Shown: piece after piece, positions 35,466 through 44,449 of the stretch
How positions within the stretch are numbered: the stretch's first letter is position 1
Layout: the number at the start of each line of letters is the position of its first letter
Source of the DNA: Caldilineaceae bacterium
Lineage (GTDB): Bacteria; Chloroflexota; Anaerolineae; Caldilineales; Caldilineaceae
Direction of reading: 5' to 3'
Assembly (NCBI GenBank): GCA_019637645.1
Contig: JAHBVH010000026.1
Location: forward strand, 32,592-96,591
DNA length: 64,000 nt
Notes under the pieces: generated by a model
Databases searched by the model: none
Told to the model about the DNA's origin: nothing
What the model saw: the letters and a program-made list of their open reading frames with translations, nothing else
Program-made: the position numbers and the translations under genes

Positions 35466-36443
35466 ATGTCTAACGAAAAATTCATGGTGACCGGAGCGAT
35501 GGGCTGTATTGGCTCATGGGTGATGCGCAATTTGGTGCAAGAAGGGGTGCCGGTGATCGGCACCGACTTGGCGACCGACCCGGTGCGGCCCCGGCAGGTG
35601 ATGAGTGCGGAAGAATTAGCACAAGTGCAATTCGCCAAACTTGATGTGACCGATCTCAAAGCGGTGCGTAGCTTGGTGGAAGAGAATGGGGTGACCCATA
35701 TTGTGCATCTGGCCGGGTTGCAAGTGCCCTTCTGCCGCGCCAACCCATCCTTGGGTGCGCAAGTCAATGTAGTCGGTACCGTGAATATCTTTGAAGCCGC
35801 CCGCTACGGGGGCGTGAAGGGACTTTCCTACGCCAGTTCACTGGCTGTGCTGGGCCCTTCTGAGGATTATCCCGAAGGCCGGGTAAGCGATGATGTTGCC
35901 CTGCTGCCGCGGACGCTCTATGGCGTTTATAAAGTGGCAAATGAAGGCACGGCACGCATTTACTGGCAGGATTGGCAGATTGGGAGCGTGGGTCTGCGCC
36001 CCTACATTGTCTATGGCGTGGGCCGCGACCAAGGCATGACCAGCGATCTAGCCAAGGCTATTTTGGCCGCGGTGGCGGGACGGCCTTTCCACATTCGGTT
36101 TGATGGCCCCGTGGGCTTGCAACACGCCAATGATGTCGCCAAAATGTTTATCGGGACGGCGCGGGCTAGCCATCAGGGGGCTGCCGCTTGCAACCTGCGC
36201 AATGATATTGTCGAGGTGAGCGAGTTTGTCCGTCTGCTTCAGGCCGAAGTGCCAGAGGCCCAGATTACCTACGCCGACAACAAGCCGCTACCTTTCCCCT
36301 GGGACTTGGATGATGGTGGCCTGCGTGATATTCTGGGGGGCATGCCCTGGACACCCCTCGCCGATGCGATTCGCCACGATCTAGCCCACTATCGGCGTTT
36401 GCTCGCGGCGGGGTTGATCGATCTAAAGCAGTTAGAAAATTAG
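35466..36443 (+). CDS. NAD-dependent epimerase/dehydratase
   Basis: 325 aa extended SDR. The NAD-binding motif is VTGAMGCIGSWV (a GxxGxxG variant), and the catalytic YGVYK is preceded by the serine-rich SYASSLAVLG. The ATG at 35466 follows AAGGAG. Relatives modify sugars or act as uronate/aldose dehydrogenases. The substrate is not readable. Confidence 0.85.
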   Translation: MSNEKFMVTGAMGCIGSWVMRNLVQEGVPVIGTDLATDPVRPRQVMSAEELAQVQFAKLDVTDLKAVRSLVEENGVTHIVHLAGLQVPFCRANPSLGAQVNVVGTVNIFEAARYGGVKGLSYASSLAVLGPSEDYPEGRVSDDVALLPRTLYGVYKVANEGTARIYWQDWQIGSVGLRPYIVYGVGRDQGMTSDLAKAILAAVAGRPFHIRFDGPVGLQHANDVAKMFIGTARASHQGAAACNLRNDIVEVSEFVRLLQAEVPEAQITYADNKPLPFPWDLDDGGLRDILGGMPWTPLADAIRHDLAHYRRLLAAGLIDLKQLEN

Positions 36444-36548
36444 AGAACCTTCTCGCGGCTGCGAGGGGGCAAGTCAGGCAATCAGCAGCTTGAATGAGAC
36501 TCCCAAAGACGGGAAACGACCGCTTGTGTGGTGAAAGAGGAGCTATCT

Positions 36549-36899
36549 ATGGCGAAAGTAACCGTAGAGCTTACAGATGAAATTGCAACACGAATTGCAC
36601 CCATCCGTAACTGGTTATCTACCGTGCTTGAATTAAGTCTTATTGGCTTTAAGACACCTGCTGTGGCGACGGCAACCGAGATCATTGAATTCCTCGCAAG
36701 TGATCCTTCACCGCAAGCCGTGTTGAATTATCAAGTTAGCGCTAGCGCACAAGAGCGCCTGCAACGGTTGTTAATGCTCAATACCTCTGCTTTATTAAGT
36801 GCCGATGAGCAGCGTGAATTGGACGAACTGGAAAAGATCGAACATATTTTTATTATGTTAAAAGCACAAGTAGCTACGACCAAACATCCGAGTAACTAG
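36549..36899 (+). CDS. Small hypothetical protein upstream of an HNH nuclease
   Basis: 116 aa from an ATG preceded by GAAAGAGGAGC. Not recognised as a named family. The N-terminus (AKVTVELTDEIATRI) resembles the beta-strand plus helix of ribbon-helix-helix antitoxin-like proteins. The rest is helical and acidic (SADEQRELDELEKIEHIFIML). Its stop is one base before the GTG of the HNH gene, so the two are translationally coupled. Both genes are visibly more AT-rich than their neighbours, suggesting acquisition as a unit. Confidence 0.65.
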   Translation: MAKVTVELTDEIATRIAPIRNWLSTVLELSLIGFKTPAVATATEIIEFLASDPSPQAVLNYQVSASAQERLQRLLMLNTSALLSADEQRELDELEKIEHIFIMLKAQVATTKHPSN

Positions 36900-36900
36900 C

Positions 36901-37311
36901 GTGGCACCTTATTTACCAACAGGTATACGTTTGCTCGTGATACAGCGTGCCGATCAACGCTGTGAGTATTGCTTATTACCGCTGGCGTTTGCTCTCCATC
37001 CGCATGAACCAGATCATATTGTACCACTCCAACATGGAGGTAGTTCCGATGATCAGAATCTTGCGCTTGCTTGCTTCCGCTGTAACCGCAACAAAGGACC
37101 CAATATCGGCTCTTTTGATCCAGCAACCGGTCTGCTGACCCCTTTTTTTAACCCGCGCCTTCAGCAGTGGGAGGAACATTTTCTTTGGCAAGAGGCGACC
37201 ATTGTTCCGAGCACGCCTGAAGCAAGAGTGACAGTAAAAATTTTACGGCTCAATGATGAGGATCGTCTCCAAGAACGACGACGTCTCATGCAGCTTAATC
37301 TTTATCGATAG
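36901..37311 (+). CDS. HNH endonuclease
   Basis: 136 aa with a GTG start. The HNH/zinc motif is complete: C21-x2-C24 (RCEYCLLP), DHIVPLQHGG with catalytic H39, N53, and C58-x2-C61 (ACFRCNRNKG). Such small HNH proteins occur stand-alone in many bacteria, and as toxins, homing or defence nucleases. It is coupled to the 116-aa gene just upstream. No intron, phage or methylase gene accompanies the pair. DNA cleavage is well supported; biological role is unknown. Confidence 0.88.
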   Translation: MAPYLPTGIRLLVIQRADQRCEYCLLPLAFALHPHEPDHIVPLQHGGSSDDQNLALACFRCNRNKGPNIGSFDPATGLLTPFFNPRLQQWEEHFLWQEATIVPSTPEARVTVKILRLNDEDRLQERRRLMQLNLYR

Positions 37312-37343
37312 AAATCTGTTGATCAAATGAAGGTTGTTCTCTA

Positions 37344-38294
37344 ATGCAAGCCATCTCGACGATCCCCTTAGGGGGCAAAAATTCATTACAAGTGACCAAC
37401 TTAGGCTTTGGGACGGCACCGATTGGGAATACGGTGGCGGTCTCCGATGCGGATTCGGATGCGACGATCCAATTTGCCTATGAACAGGGCATTCGGCTCT
37501 TTGACAGTGCGCCCCTCTATGGCCGGGGCGATAGCGAACTTCGCGTGGGCCGAGCCTTACAGGGCATCCCGCGCGACAGCTATGTCATCTCCACCAAGAT
37601 TGGACGGGTGCTCAACGCCGACCGCAGCGACATGGTCTACGATTACTCCTACGACGGGGTCATGCGCAGCCTGGAAGGCAGCTTGCAACGCTTGGGCACC
37701 GACCATGTGGACATTGTGCTTGTCCACGATCCCGACGACAATGAACAAAATGCGTTGGCGGGTGCTTTCCCCACCTTGCAAAATCTTCGCAGCCAAGGAG
37801 TGATCAAAGCGCTGGGCGCGGGGATGAATCAATGGGAGATGGAGCAACGCTTTGCCCAACAGGCCGATCCCGATGTCTTTCTTCTGGCCGGGCGCTATAC
37901 CTTATTAGAGCAGACTTCGCTGGGCTTCCTCCAACTCTGCCAAGAGAAAGGCATTGGCATCTTCCTGGGTGGTGTCTATAACAGTGGGATTCTGGCGACT
38001 GGCCCCACAGCGACGGCCCAATATAACTACCGCAACGCTCCACCGGAAATCTTGGAAAAAGCTGGGAAAATTCAGGCCATCTGCCAGCACTATGGTGTGC
38101 CGCTCAACCGGGCCGCGCTGCATTTTGCCCGTGCCCATGCCACCATCACCTCACTCGTTGTCGGCGCGGTCAAACCTGCCGAAGTGGCCGCCAACATCGA
38201 AGCCCTCGCCACGCCTATTCCCGCCGAATTGTGGCAGGATCTGCGCGCAGCGGGGTTGATCGAAGCCGCGGCACCCGTGCCAGGAGCGGCCTAA
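37344..38294 (+). CDS. Aldo/keto reductase, D-threo-aldose 1-dehydrogenase-like
   Basis: 316 aa AKR barrel. The catalytic tetrad is in place: Asp and Tyr in LFDSAPLYGRG, Lys in ISTKIGRV and His in VLVHDPDD. The N-terminal NLGFGTAPIGN and the GRVL segment fit the branch acting on L-fucose, L-galactose or D-arabinose C1. It would oxidise an aldose to a lactone, the first step of a non-phosphorylative pathway. A hairpin follows at 38308-38343. Confidence 0.85.
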   Translation: MQAISTIPLGGKNSLQVTNLGFGTAPIGNTVAVSDADSDATIQFAYEQGIRLFDSAPLYGRGDSELRVGRALQGIPRDSYVISTKIGRVLNADRSDMVYDYSYDGVMRSLEGSLQRLGTDHVDIVLVHDPDDNEQNALAGAFPTLQNLRSQGVIKALGAGMNQWEMEQRFAQQADPDVFLLAGRYTLLEQTSLGFLQLCQEKGIGIFLGGVYNSGILATGPTATAQYNYRNAPPEILEKAGKIQAICQHYGVPLNRAALHFARAHATITSLVVGAVKPAEVAANIEALATPIPAELWQDLRAAGLIEAAAPVPGAA

Positions 38295-38307
38295 GCCGTT
38301 AGGCAAT

Positions 38308-38343
38308 GTGATTCGTGCGGTGTGATCACATTGCACGAATCAC
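38308..38343 (+). terminator. Hairpin after the aldose dehydrogenase gene
   Basis: GTGATTCGTGC (38308-38318) pairs perfectly with GCACGAATCAC (38333-38343). The loop itself contains the palindrome TGTGATCACA. Confidence 0.5.
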
Positions 38344-38363
38344 GCAGCACGAAAGGCAAGCCC

Positions 38364-39179
38364 ATGACGAAAGCCCGTAACGAAGTGGCAGCGGTGCAAG
38401 CGCAATATCACACGAGCGCTAATCTAGAGGCACGGATTCGCCTGCATACCCACTTTAGCACCAATCCTTACGGCTGGCTGCGTTGGGTCTTTGACCAAAT
38501 CGCCGCGCCCACCCAAGCCCAGATTCTTGAAATCGGCTGTGGACCGGCCACGTTGTGGGTGGAAAATCATGATCGGATTCCCGCGGGCTGGCAGATTACC
38601 CTCACCGATCAATCGGCTGGGATGATCCAACAAGCGCAGGCGAATGTGGCGTCGCTTGATCATGCTTTTCACTTTGAGCAGGTGAATGCCGAAGCGATTC
38701 CCTTCCCCGCGGCCACCTTTGACCGCGTGATTGCGAACCATATGCTCTATCATGTGTCTGATCTTCCTCAAGCGCTGCGCGAGATTCAGCGGGTGTTGAA
38801 ACCGGGCGGCTGGCTCTATGCGGCCACCAATGGTCAGGATCATATGCGCGAGTTGCGGGCGTTGATCCAGGGGTTCGATCCCACGTCGAATACGCTGGCC
38901 TTTGCGGCACCCCCGGAACGCCTCTTTTCGCTAGAGAACGGCGCAGCCCAACTTGCACCTTGGTTCCCCAGCTTGGAACGGCGCGATTATATCGATGGCC
39001 TTGCTGTGACAGATGTCAATGCGCTGGTTGATTATGTTTTTTCGATGAGTAGTTTTGGTAATTTTCGCGACTCCGCTACCGCACGGCAGGCGTTTACGGC
39101 CTATGCCGAGAGCCAGATGCAGGAGGGCGTCTTTTTGATTGGCAAAGTAACGGGGCTCTTTATTGGTCAAAAGCCCTGA
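38364..39179 (+). CDS. Class I SAM-dependent methyltransferase
   Basis: 271 aa. Motif I (ILEIGCGPATLW), an acidic residue after strand 2 (LTDQS), motif with FDRVIANHMLYHV and the post-motif LKPGGWLYAATNG identify a Methyltransf_11/25-type enzyme. The ATG at 38364 follows GAAAGG. No neighbour defines a substrate; small-molecule methylation is likeliest. Confidence 0.85.
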   Translation: MTKARNEVAAVQAQYHTSANLEARIRLHTHFSTNPYGWLRWVFDQIAAPTQAQILEIGCGPATLWVENHDRIPAGWQITLTDQSAGMIQQAQANVASLDHAFHFEQVNAEAIPFPAATFDRVIANHMLYHVSDLPQALREIQRVLKPGGWLYAATNGQDHMRELRALIQGFDPTSNTLAFAAPPERLFSLENGAAQLAPWFPSLERRDYIDGLAVTDVNALVDYVFSMSSFGNFRDSATARQAFTAYAESQMQEGVFLIGKVTGLFIGQKP

Positions 39180-39225
39180 TAAAGCTTAGAAACTGTTGGA
39201 AAAGGGGATCTGGCTAGTTCACCCT

Positions 39226-39249
39226 TGTCAGGTTTTTAAAAACCTGACA
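39226..39249. repeat. Dispersed palindrome, perfect 24-nt copy
   Basis: TGTCAGGTTTTT|AAAAACCTGACA is perfect and is followed by another half-site (CTGTCA). It lies between the methyltransferase and the ABC permease gene. Confidence 0.75.
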
Positions 39250-39326
39250 GCTGTCAAGGCACCCGATTCAAGCAAGTGTTGTTATTGTAGCTAGATGTAA
39301 AGATGTAAGTGAGATCAAGTGAGTAC

Positions 39327-40307
39327 ATGACTGTAAAAACGGAGCGCGCCCCAGGAACCATTCCCCCTTCACCTAAAGCAGCGAAAGCGGGTTGGCTTGG
39401 TGGATCACGGAATTGGCAGACCACTTTTGCGCTGACGACCATGGCATTGCCAGGGGTAATTCTGCTGTTCATCTTCGCCTACCTCCCCATGTTTGGCTTG
39501 GTGATTGCCTTTAAAGATTACAAATTTGCCGAGGGCATTTGGGGAAGCGCCTGGTCTGGGCTAGAGAACTTCCGCTTTCTTTTTGGCACTGACCAAGCGT
39601 GGCGGATCACGCGCAATACGCTGCTTATGAACAGCATCTTTATTGTCACGGGGACGGCAGCTTCGTTAACCGTGGCGATTCTGATGAACGAAATCTATAC
39701 CAGTTGGGTGAGCAAGTATTACCAAACGATGCTCTTTTTCCCCTACTTTATCTCATGGGTTATCGTGAGTTACTTTGTCTTTGGCTTTCTCAATGGCGAC
39801 ACGGGCATTGTCAACCGGTTGCTGAGCACCTTTGGAGTTGATACGATCCCTTGGTATCGTTCGCCCCAGTACTGGCCCTACATTTTAACCGTCGCGCACC
39901 TTTGGAACAGCGTGGGCTTTAGTAGTATCGTCTACTTAGCTGGGATTCTGGGGATTGATACGCAACTCTTTGAGGCGGCGAAGATCGATGGCGCGACCAA
40001 ATGGCAGCAGATCCGCTATATTATGCTGCCCATGCTGTTGCCGCTCATCATTATCTTGACCTTGTTAGCCATTGGCCGAATCTTCAACGCCGACTTTGGT
40101 CTCTTTTTCTTCGTTCCGCGCGATACGCCCATGCTCTATAGTACGACCGATGTGATTGATACCTTTGTCTATCGTTCATTAGTCGAGTTGGGGAACATTA
40201 GTATGGCAGCAGCGGCTGGCTTCTACCAATCAGTTGTCGGTTTTGTGATGGTGGTAGTCGCCAATTGGATTGTCCGCTGGGTTAATGAGGACTATTCCCT
40301 CTTTTAG
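39327..40307 (+). CDS. ABC transporter permease, LplB type
   Basis: About 326 aa with six helices. The EAA motif is QLFEAAKIDGATKWQQIRYIM. The N-terminal pattern and the long final loop with DTFVYRSLVELGNISMAAA are typical of LplB permeases, which work with YtcP/LplC proteins to import oligosaccharides such as rhamnogalacturonan or similar. A GTG at 39309 is an alternative start. It is followed by fabI, then by its expected partner at 41264. The binding-protein and ATPase genes are absent from the window. Confidence 0.88.
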   Translation: MTVKTERAPGTIPPSPKAAKAGWLGGSRNWQTTFALTTMALPGVILLFIFAYLPMFGLVIAFKDYKFAEGIWGSAWSGLENFRFLFGTDQAWRITRNTLLMNSIFIVTGTAASLTVAILMNEIYTSWVSKYYQTMLFFPYFISWVIVSYFVFGFLNGDTGIVNRLLSTFGVDTIPWYRSPQYWPYILTVAHLWNSVGFSSIVYLAGILGIDTQLFEAAKIDGATKWQQIRYIMLPMLLPLIIILTLLAIGRIFNADFGLFFFVPRDTPMLYSTTDVIDTFVYRSLVELGNISMAAAAGFYQSVVGFVMVVVANWIVRWVNEDYSLF

Positions 40308-40319
40308 AAAGGTACGCTT

Positions 40320-41222
40320 ATGCTTGGCATCGATTTGACAGGCCGGCGCGCCCTGATTGCTGGCATTGCGGACGATGGCGGTTATGGTTTTGCCATCGCC
40401 AAAGCACTGGCCGAAGCTGGTGCGACTATCGTCGTTGGCACTTGGCCCCCGGCATTGGGCATCTTCCAAAAACTGCTTGAACGCGGCAAAATGGATGAAT
40501 CGCGCCGCCTGACCGATGGTCGTATCCTCCAATTTGAAAAGATTTACCCACTCGACGCCGCCTATGATACCCTGGCCGACGTGCCGGACGAGGTACGCAC
40601 CAATCGGCGCTACGAAGATGCGGGTGATTTTACCATTGCGGGCTTGGCTCAACAGCTGGTCGCCGACTATGGCGAGCAGCCATTGGATATTGTGGTTCAT
40701 TCCTTGGCGAATGGCCCCGAAGTAAAAAATCCCCTATTGGAGACGAGCCGAGCCGGCTATCTAACGGCCCTCAGCGTCAGCGCCTATTCGCTGGTTTCGA
40801 TGGTACAGCGCATGGGGCCGCTGCTACGGGCGGGCGGTGCCTTTCTGTCGCTGACCTATTTGGCCGGTGAACGGGTGGTGCCTGGCTATGGTGGTGGGAT
40901 GTCATCCGCCAAAGCGGCCTTGGAAAGCGACACCCGTACGTTGGCCTACGAAGCGGGTCGTCGCTATGCGCTGCGAGTCAACACCATTTCGGCAGGCCCC
41001 TTGGCCTCGCGCGCGGCCAAGGCGATTGGCTCCATTGAGCGCATGGCCGACTATGTAGCCAACAATGCCCCTCTCACAACACCCCTGGCAGCTGTTGAAG
41101 TTGCCAACACGGCGGCTTTCCTCTGTAGTCCGCTGGCGAGTGGCATCACCGGAACAACTGTCTATGTCGATAAGGGCTACCATGCGATGGGTATGTCGGT
41201 CGATACCGGTGCGTTGTTATAA
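40320..41222 (+). CDS. fabI: Enoyl-[acyl-carrier-protein] reductase, plant/chlamydial type
   Basis: 300 aa, longer than E. coli FabI (262 aa). It reduces trans-2-enoyl-ACP in fatty-acid elongation. The plant ENR landmarks are present: the cofactor loop [25 protein letters not shown], the extra segment [27 protein letters not shown] and the catalytic Y190-x7-K198 in [11 protein letters not shown]. The next segment, [18 protein letters not shown], is also as in chloroplast ENR. AGAAAGG precedes the start, 12 bp after the LplB permease stop. The placement between two permease genes is odd. Confidence 0.93.
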   Translation: MLGIDLTGRRALIAGIADDGGYGFAIAKALAEAGATIVVGTWPPALGIFQKLLERGKMDESRRLTDGRILQFEKIYPLDAAYDTLADVPDEVRTNRRYEDAGDFTIAGLAQQLVADYGEQPLDIVVHSLANGPEVKNPLLETSRAGYLTALSVSAYSLVSMVQRMGPLLRAGGAFLSLTYLAGERVVPGYGGGMSSAKAALESDTRTLAYEAGRRYALRVNTISAGPLASRAAKAIGSIERMADYVANNAPLTTPLAAVEVANTAAFLCSPLASGITGTTVYVDKGYHAMGMSVDTGALL

Positions 41223-41263
41223 GCTAGGATTTACCTAGCGCTGAATCAGAAGGACGAAAGATC

Positions 41264-42172
41264 TTGACTACGTTCACCCAAACCACAGGCACTGTACGGG
41301 TCGGCAAATACCGTACTTTTTCCTGGGGACACTTGTTTGTACATCTCACTTTAATCCTCATTGGCCTGGCCTGTGTTATCCCCATGATTTTGGTGATTTC
41401 GATCTCGCTTTCCGATGAACGGATTGTGGCACGCGAGGGTTATAGTCTGTGGCCGGTCGGTTTTACCACCTTTGCCTATGAATATATTTTGCGCCAGCCG
41501 GGGCAGATTATCCAGGCTTACGGCGTTACCATCTTTATTACAGCGATTGGAACGGTCCTCGGGCTGCTACTCTGCTCGCTATTAGGGTATGCAATTTCGC
41601 GGAAAGATTATAAATTCGGGCGTGCCATCTCTTTTTATGTCTTCTTCACCCTGCTCTTTAATGGTGGCATGGTCCCCTTCTATATCTTAGTGACGCGCTA
41701 CCTCGGCTTGAAAGACAATATTTTCGTGCTGATCTTGCCCTATCTGGTGACTGCTTGGTATGTGTTGATTCTGCGCACTTCGTTTTCCCAGCTGCCGGGT
41801 GAGTTATTGGATGCGGCGCGGATTGACGGCGCGGGCGAGTGGCGGATCTTCTTCCAGATCGTCCTGCCCCTCTCCAAACCGGCTTTGGCAACCATTGGCC
41901 TCTTCTTTATCCTGCGCTACTGGAATGATTGGTTCTTGGCTTTGCTCTTTATCAATACCGCGTCACTCTATCCGCTCCAGTACTTGCTCTATGTGTTGAT
42001 GGCGAATATTAACTTTCTGGCCTCGAATCCGCAAACAACCGGCGTACCCATTCCTGCCCAATCGGCGCGGATGGCGATGGCCGTGTTGGCCTTTGGTCCC
42101 GCCCTTTTCAGCTTCCTGCTGTTGCAGAAATATTTCGTGCGCGGCATTACGATCGGTGGCCTGAAGGGCTAG
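41264..42172 (+). CDS. ABC transporter permease, YtcP/LplC type
   Basis: 302 aa. The TTG start is supported by AAGGA at 41249-41253. It has six helices, and the EAA motif is ELLDAARIDGAGEWRIFFQI. The N-terminal VISISLSDERIVAREGYSLWP and the C-terminal YFVRGITIGGLKG are typical of YtcP. It is the expected partner of the LplB gene at 39327, and fabI lies between them. A dispersed palindrome (42235-42273) follows. Confidence 0.9.
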   Translation: MTTFTQTTGTVRVGKYRTFSWGHLFVHLTLILIGLACVIPMILVISISLSDERIVAREGYSLWPVGFTTFAYEYILRQPGQIIQAYGVTIFITAIGTVLGLLLCSLLGYAISRKDYKFGRAISFYVFFTLLFNGGMVPFYILVTRYLGLKDNIFVLILPYLVTAWYVLILRTSFSQLPGELLDAARIDGAGEWRIFFQIVLPLSKPALATIGLFFILRYWNDWFLALLFINTASLYPLQYLLYVLMANINFLASNPQTTGVPIPAQSARMAMAVLAFGPALFSFLLLQKYFVRGITIGGLKG

Positions 42173-42234
42173 CATACGCAGCCGCTTGCAGGACGCGCGG
42201 CCCAGACGGTTAGAGTCAGTCATTACGCTCACAG

Positions 42235-42273
42235 CTCAGAGCTGACAGGTTTTTCAAACCTGTCAGCTCTGAG
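42235..42273. repeat. Dispersed palindrome, perfect 39-nt copy
   Basis: 18-bp arms (42235-42252 and 42256-42273; CTCAGAGCTGACAGGTTT and its complement) are separated by TTC. It is the longest perfect copy in the window and lies behind the YtcP gene. Confidence 0.85.
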
Positions 42274-42337
42274 CGACGCACCTTCTCATTGCCTGCCAGT
42301 GGTAGGTTAGGGCCCGTTGGCATCCCCCTATAGAATA

Positions 42338-42922
42338 ATGATGAACCAACCAACGCACGCTTGCAACTTCCTCGGTGATGCTGGCCGGCAAGGGATCTAC
42401 CTTCTGCATGTCCAGGTGACGGAACCGCTTGCTATCCGCTTTGGTCGTTTTCAACGCGGCCAGCCCATTACGCTCTTGCCGGGGTCCTATCTCTATGTTG
42501 GTTCGGCCTTGGGTCGCCAGGGTGCGACCACCTTGGCTGGCCGTCTGCTGCGCCACACCACGCGCGGTGGCGCTTTGCCCCCCCATGCCATCCAGCCTGA
42601 CTTATGGGCTCAGTTGCAAGAAGGCGGGATGATCCCACATAATAGAAGCATCCTGCCGCGCCCCAAACGCTGCTTTTGGCATATTGATTATCTAGTCGAG
42701 CAACTAGCGGCAGAAATTACCCAGATCATCGCCTTGCGCACACCCCATCGGCTTGAATCAAAACTGGCCCGTCAGCTTGCCACGCTGCCTAGGCTGTCGC
42801 CCGTTGCGCCGGGCTTGGGGGCGAGCGATGATCCCCAAGCCACCCACCTTTGGCGTGTCGATGCGGATGCCAGTTGGTGGCACACCTTGCCAGCGCAGTT
42901 GATTGGTATGGCAGAGAGCTGA
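42338..42922 (+). CDS. DUF123 / GIY-YIG nuclease domain protein
   Basis: 194 aa. GIYLLHV (residues 18-24), LLPGSYLYVGSALG and LRHTTRG match the DUF123 branch of the GIY-YIG superfamily, also seen fused to endonuclease III in archaea. A second conserved block is RCFWHIDYLVE, and the C-terminal THLWRVDAD follows. DNA repair is the suspected role; biochemistry is unestablished. TATAGA ends 3 nt before the first ATG and 6 nt before a second ATG at 42341, so a leaderless start at 42341 is possible. Confidence 0.75.
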   Translation: MMNQPTHACNFLGDAGRQGIYLLHVQVTEPLAIRFGRFQRGQPITLLPGSYLYVGSALGRQGATTLAGRLLRHTTRGGALPPHAIQPDLWAQLQEGGMIPHNRSILPRPKRCFWHIDYLVEQLAAEITQIIALRTPHRLESKLARQLATLPRLSPVAPGLGASDDPQATHLWRVDADASWWHTLPAQLIGMAES

Positions 42923-42980
42923 CAGGTCTTGTCTACCGGCCTAACTTCTAAAGCTAAAAAGAGGAGAAGAGAGGAACGCC

Positions 42981-44351
42981 ATGAAGAGTTTGCCCCATAT
43001 TCATGTCAGCGATAATCAGCGTTTTCTGGTGACAGCGGATGGAACGCCCTTTTTCTGGCTAGCCGACACAGCCTGGGAATTGTTTCATCGTCTGACGCGC
43101 GAAGAAGCCCAATTTTATTTCGCCGCCCGCCAACGCCAGCGCTTTACGGTGATTCAAGCCGTTGCCCTCGCCGAGTTTGATGGCCTCAACACGCCCAATG
43201 TCTATGGTGAACATCCGCTCCATGACAACGATCCAGCCCGCCCGAATGAAGCCTACTTTGCCTATGTGGACGAGTTGATTGCCTTGGCCGCCGCCCATGC
43301 GCTTTACATTGGCTTGCTGCCCACCTGGGGTGACAAGGTGAACCGCCGCCAGTGGGGCGTCGGGCCACAGGTCTTTACGGTCGAAAACGCTGCGGCCTAT
43401 GGACGCTTCTTGGGGCAACGCTATGGCAACCAACCTAACGTCCTCTGGATTCTCGGCGGTGACCGCCCAGCGATCTTTGAAAACGATGACTACCGCCCCC
43501 TCTGGCGGGCCATGGCGGCGGGTATTGATGAAGGAGCAGGACGCCGTGTCTTAAAGAGCTATCATCCACCGGGAGGCCGTTCGACCACCGCTTGGCTCCA
43601 CGCCGAAGCATGGCTCGACTTCAATACCATGCAATCCGGCCACGGCGCTGGGCGCGATACACCAGTCTGGGAGATGATCACCCACGACTATGGCTTGACG
43701 CCCGCCAAGCCGACGCTGGACAGCGAACCCAACTACGAGGATCATCCCGTCAGCCCTTGGCCCAAGTGGCAAGCTACCAATGGCTATTTCCGCGATCATG
43801 ATGTGCGCAAGCAGCTCTATCGTTCGGTCTTTGCCGGTGGCTGTGGCGTCACCTATGGTCACCATGCGATCTGGCAATTTTGTGGGCCGCGCAATCCCGG
43901 CATCAACCATGCGGACCGCACCTGGCTCGAGGCGCTCCACCGCCCCGGCGCGGAACAAGTCCAACATCTGCGTGCTTTAATAGAATCGCGCCCTTTCTTG
44001 TCGCGGATTCCTGACCAAACGGTCCTTGCCACCGAGATCGGGACAGGGTCACACCACCTACAGGCCACGCGCGACAGCAACGGCACCTACCTTATGGTCT
44101 ATCTCCCCACGACACAACCCGTGAGTGTACACTTGACCAGCCTAACGGGCGAGAGCGTCCGTGCGTGGTGGTATGATCCGCGCACCGGCCAGATTGCCTA
44201 TGGGGGCAAGGCGGCGAAGACGACTACACCCGCCACCTTTACCCCGCCTTTTGATGGGCCGGATTGGGTCTTGGTGGTGGAAGATGCTGCCCAATTTCCC
44301 TTGCCGCCCAGCATCGTGGAAAGTGTCGTAGAGGGTGTAGTCGCAGCGTAA
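42981..44351 (+). CDS. DUF4038 glycoside hydrolase, GH140 (apiosidase)-like
   Basis: 456 aa with a purine-rich ribosome-binding site. The catalytic (beta/alpha)8 domain begins [29 protein letters not shown] and includes TPNVYGE and [11 protein letters not shown]; the C-terminal about 90 residues form the small beta domain ([22 protein letters not shown]) that usually follows DUF4038. GH140 enzymes cleave apiose from rhamnogalacturonan II. There is no signal peptide, so it would act on imported oligosaccharides. The LplB/YtcP pair nearby is a plausible importer. Specificity is inferred from the family. Confidence 0.82.
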   Translation: MKSLPHIHVSDNQRFLVTADGTPFFWLADTAWELFHRLTREEAQFYFAARQRQRFTVIQAVALAEFDGLNTPNVYGEHPLHDNDPARPNEAYFAYVDELIALAAAHALYIGLLPTWGDKVNRRQWGVGPQVFTVENAAAYGRFLGQRYGNQPNVLWILGGDRPAIFENDDYRPLWRAMAAGIDEGAGRRVLKSYHPPGGRSTTAWLHAEAWLDFNTMQSGHGAGRDTPVWEMITHDYGLTPAKPTLDSEPNYEDHPVSPWPKWQATNGYFRDHDVRKQLYRSVFAGGCGVTYGHHAIWQFCGPRNPGINHADRTWLEALHRPGAEQVQHLRALIESRPFLSRIPDQTVLATEIGTGSHHLQATRDSNGTYLMVYLPTTQPVSVHLTSLTGESVRAWWYDPRTGQIAYGGKAAKTTTPATFTPPFDGPDWVLVVEDAAQFPLPPSIVESVVEGVVAA

Positions 44352-44449
44352 AGGCACAACCTGGATAAACCCTTCTACAACATTCCATCAATCCGTGCTA
44401 AACTGCAACTATTCTACCGGATTGTCGTACTACAGAAAGGGGAATTTAC

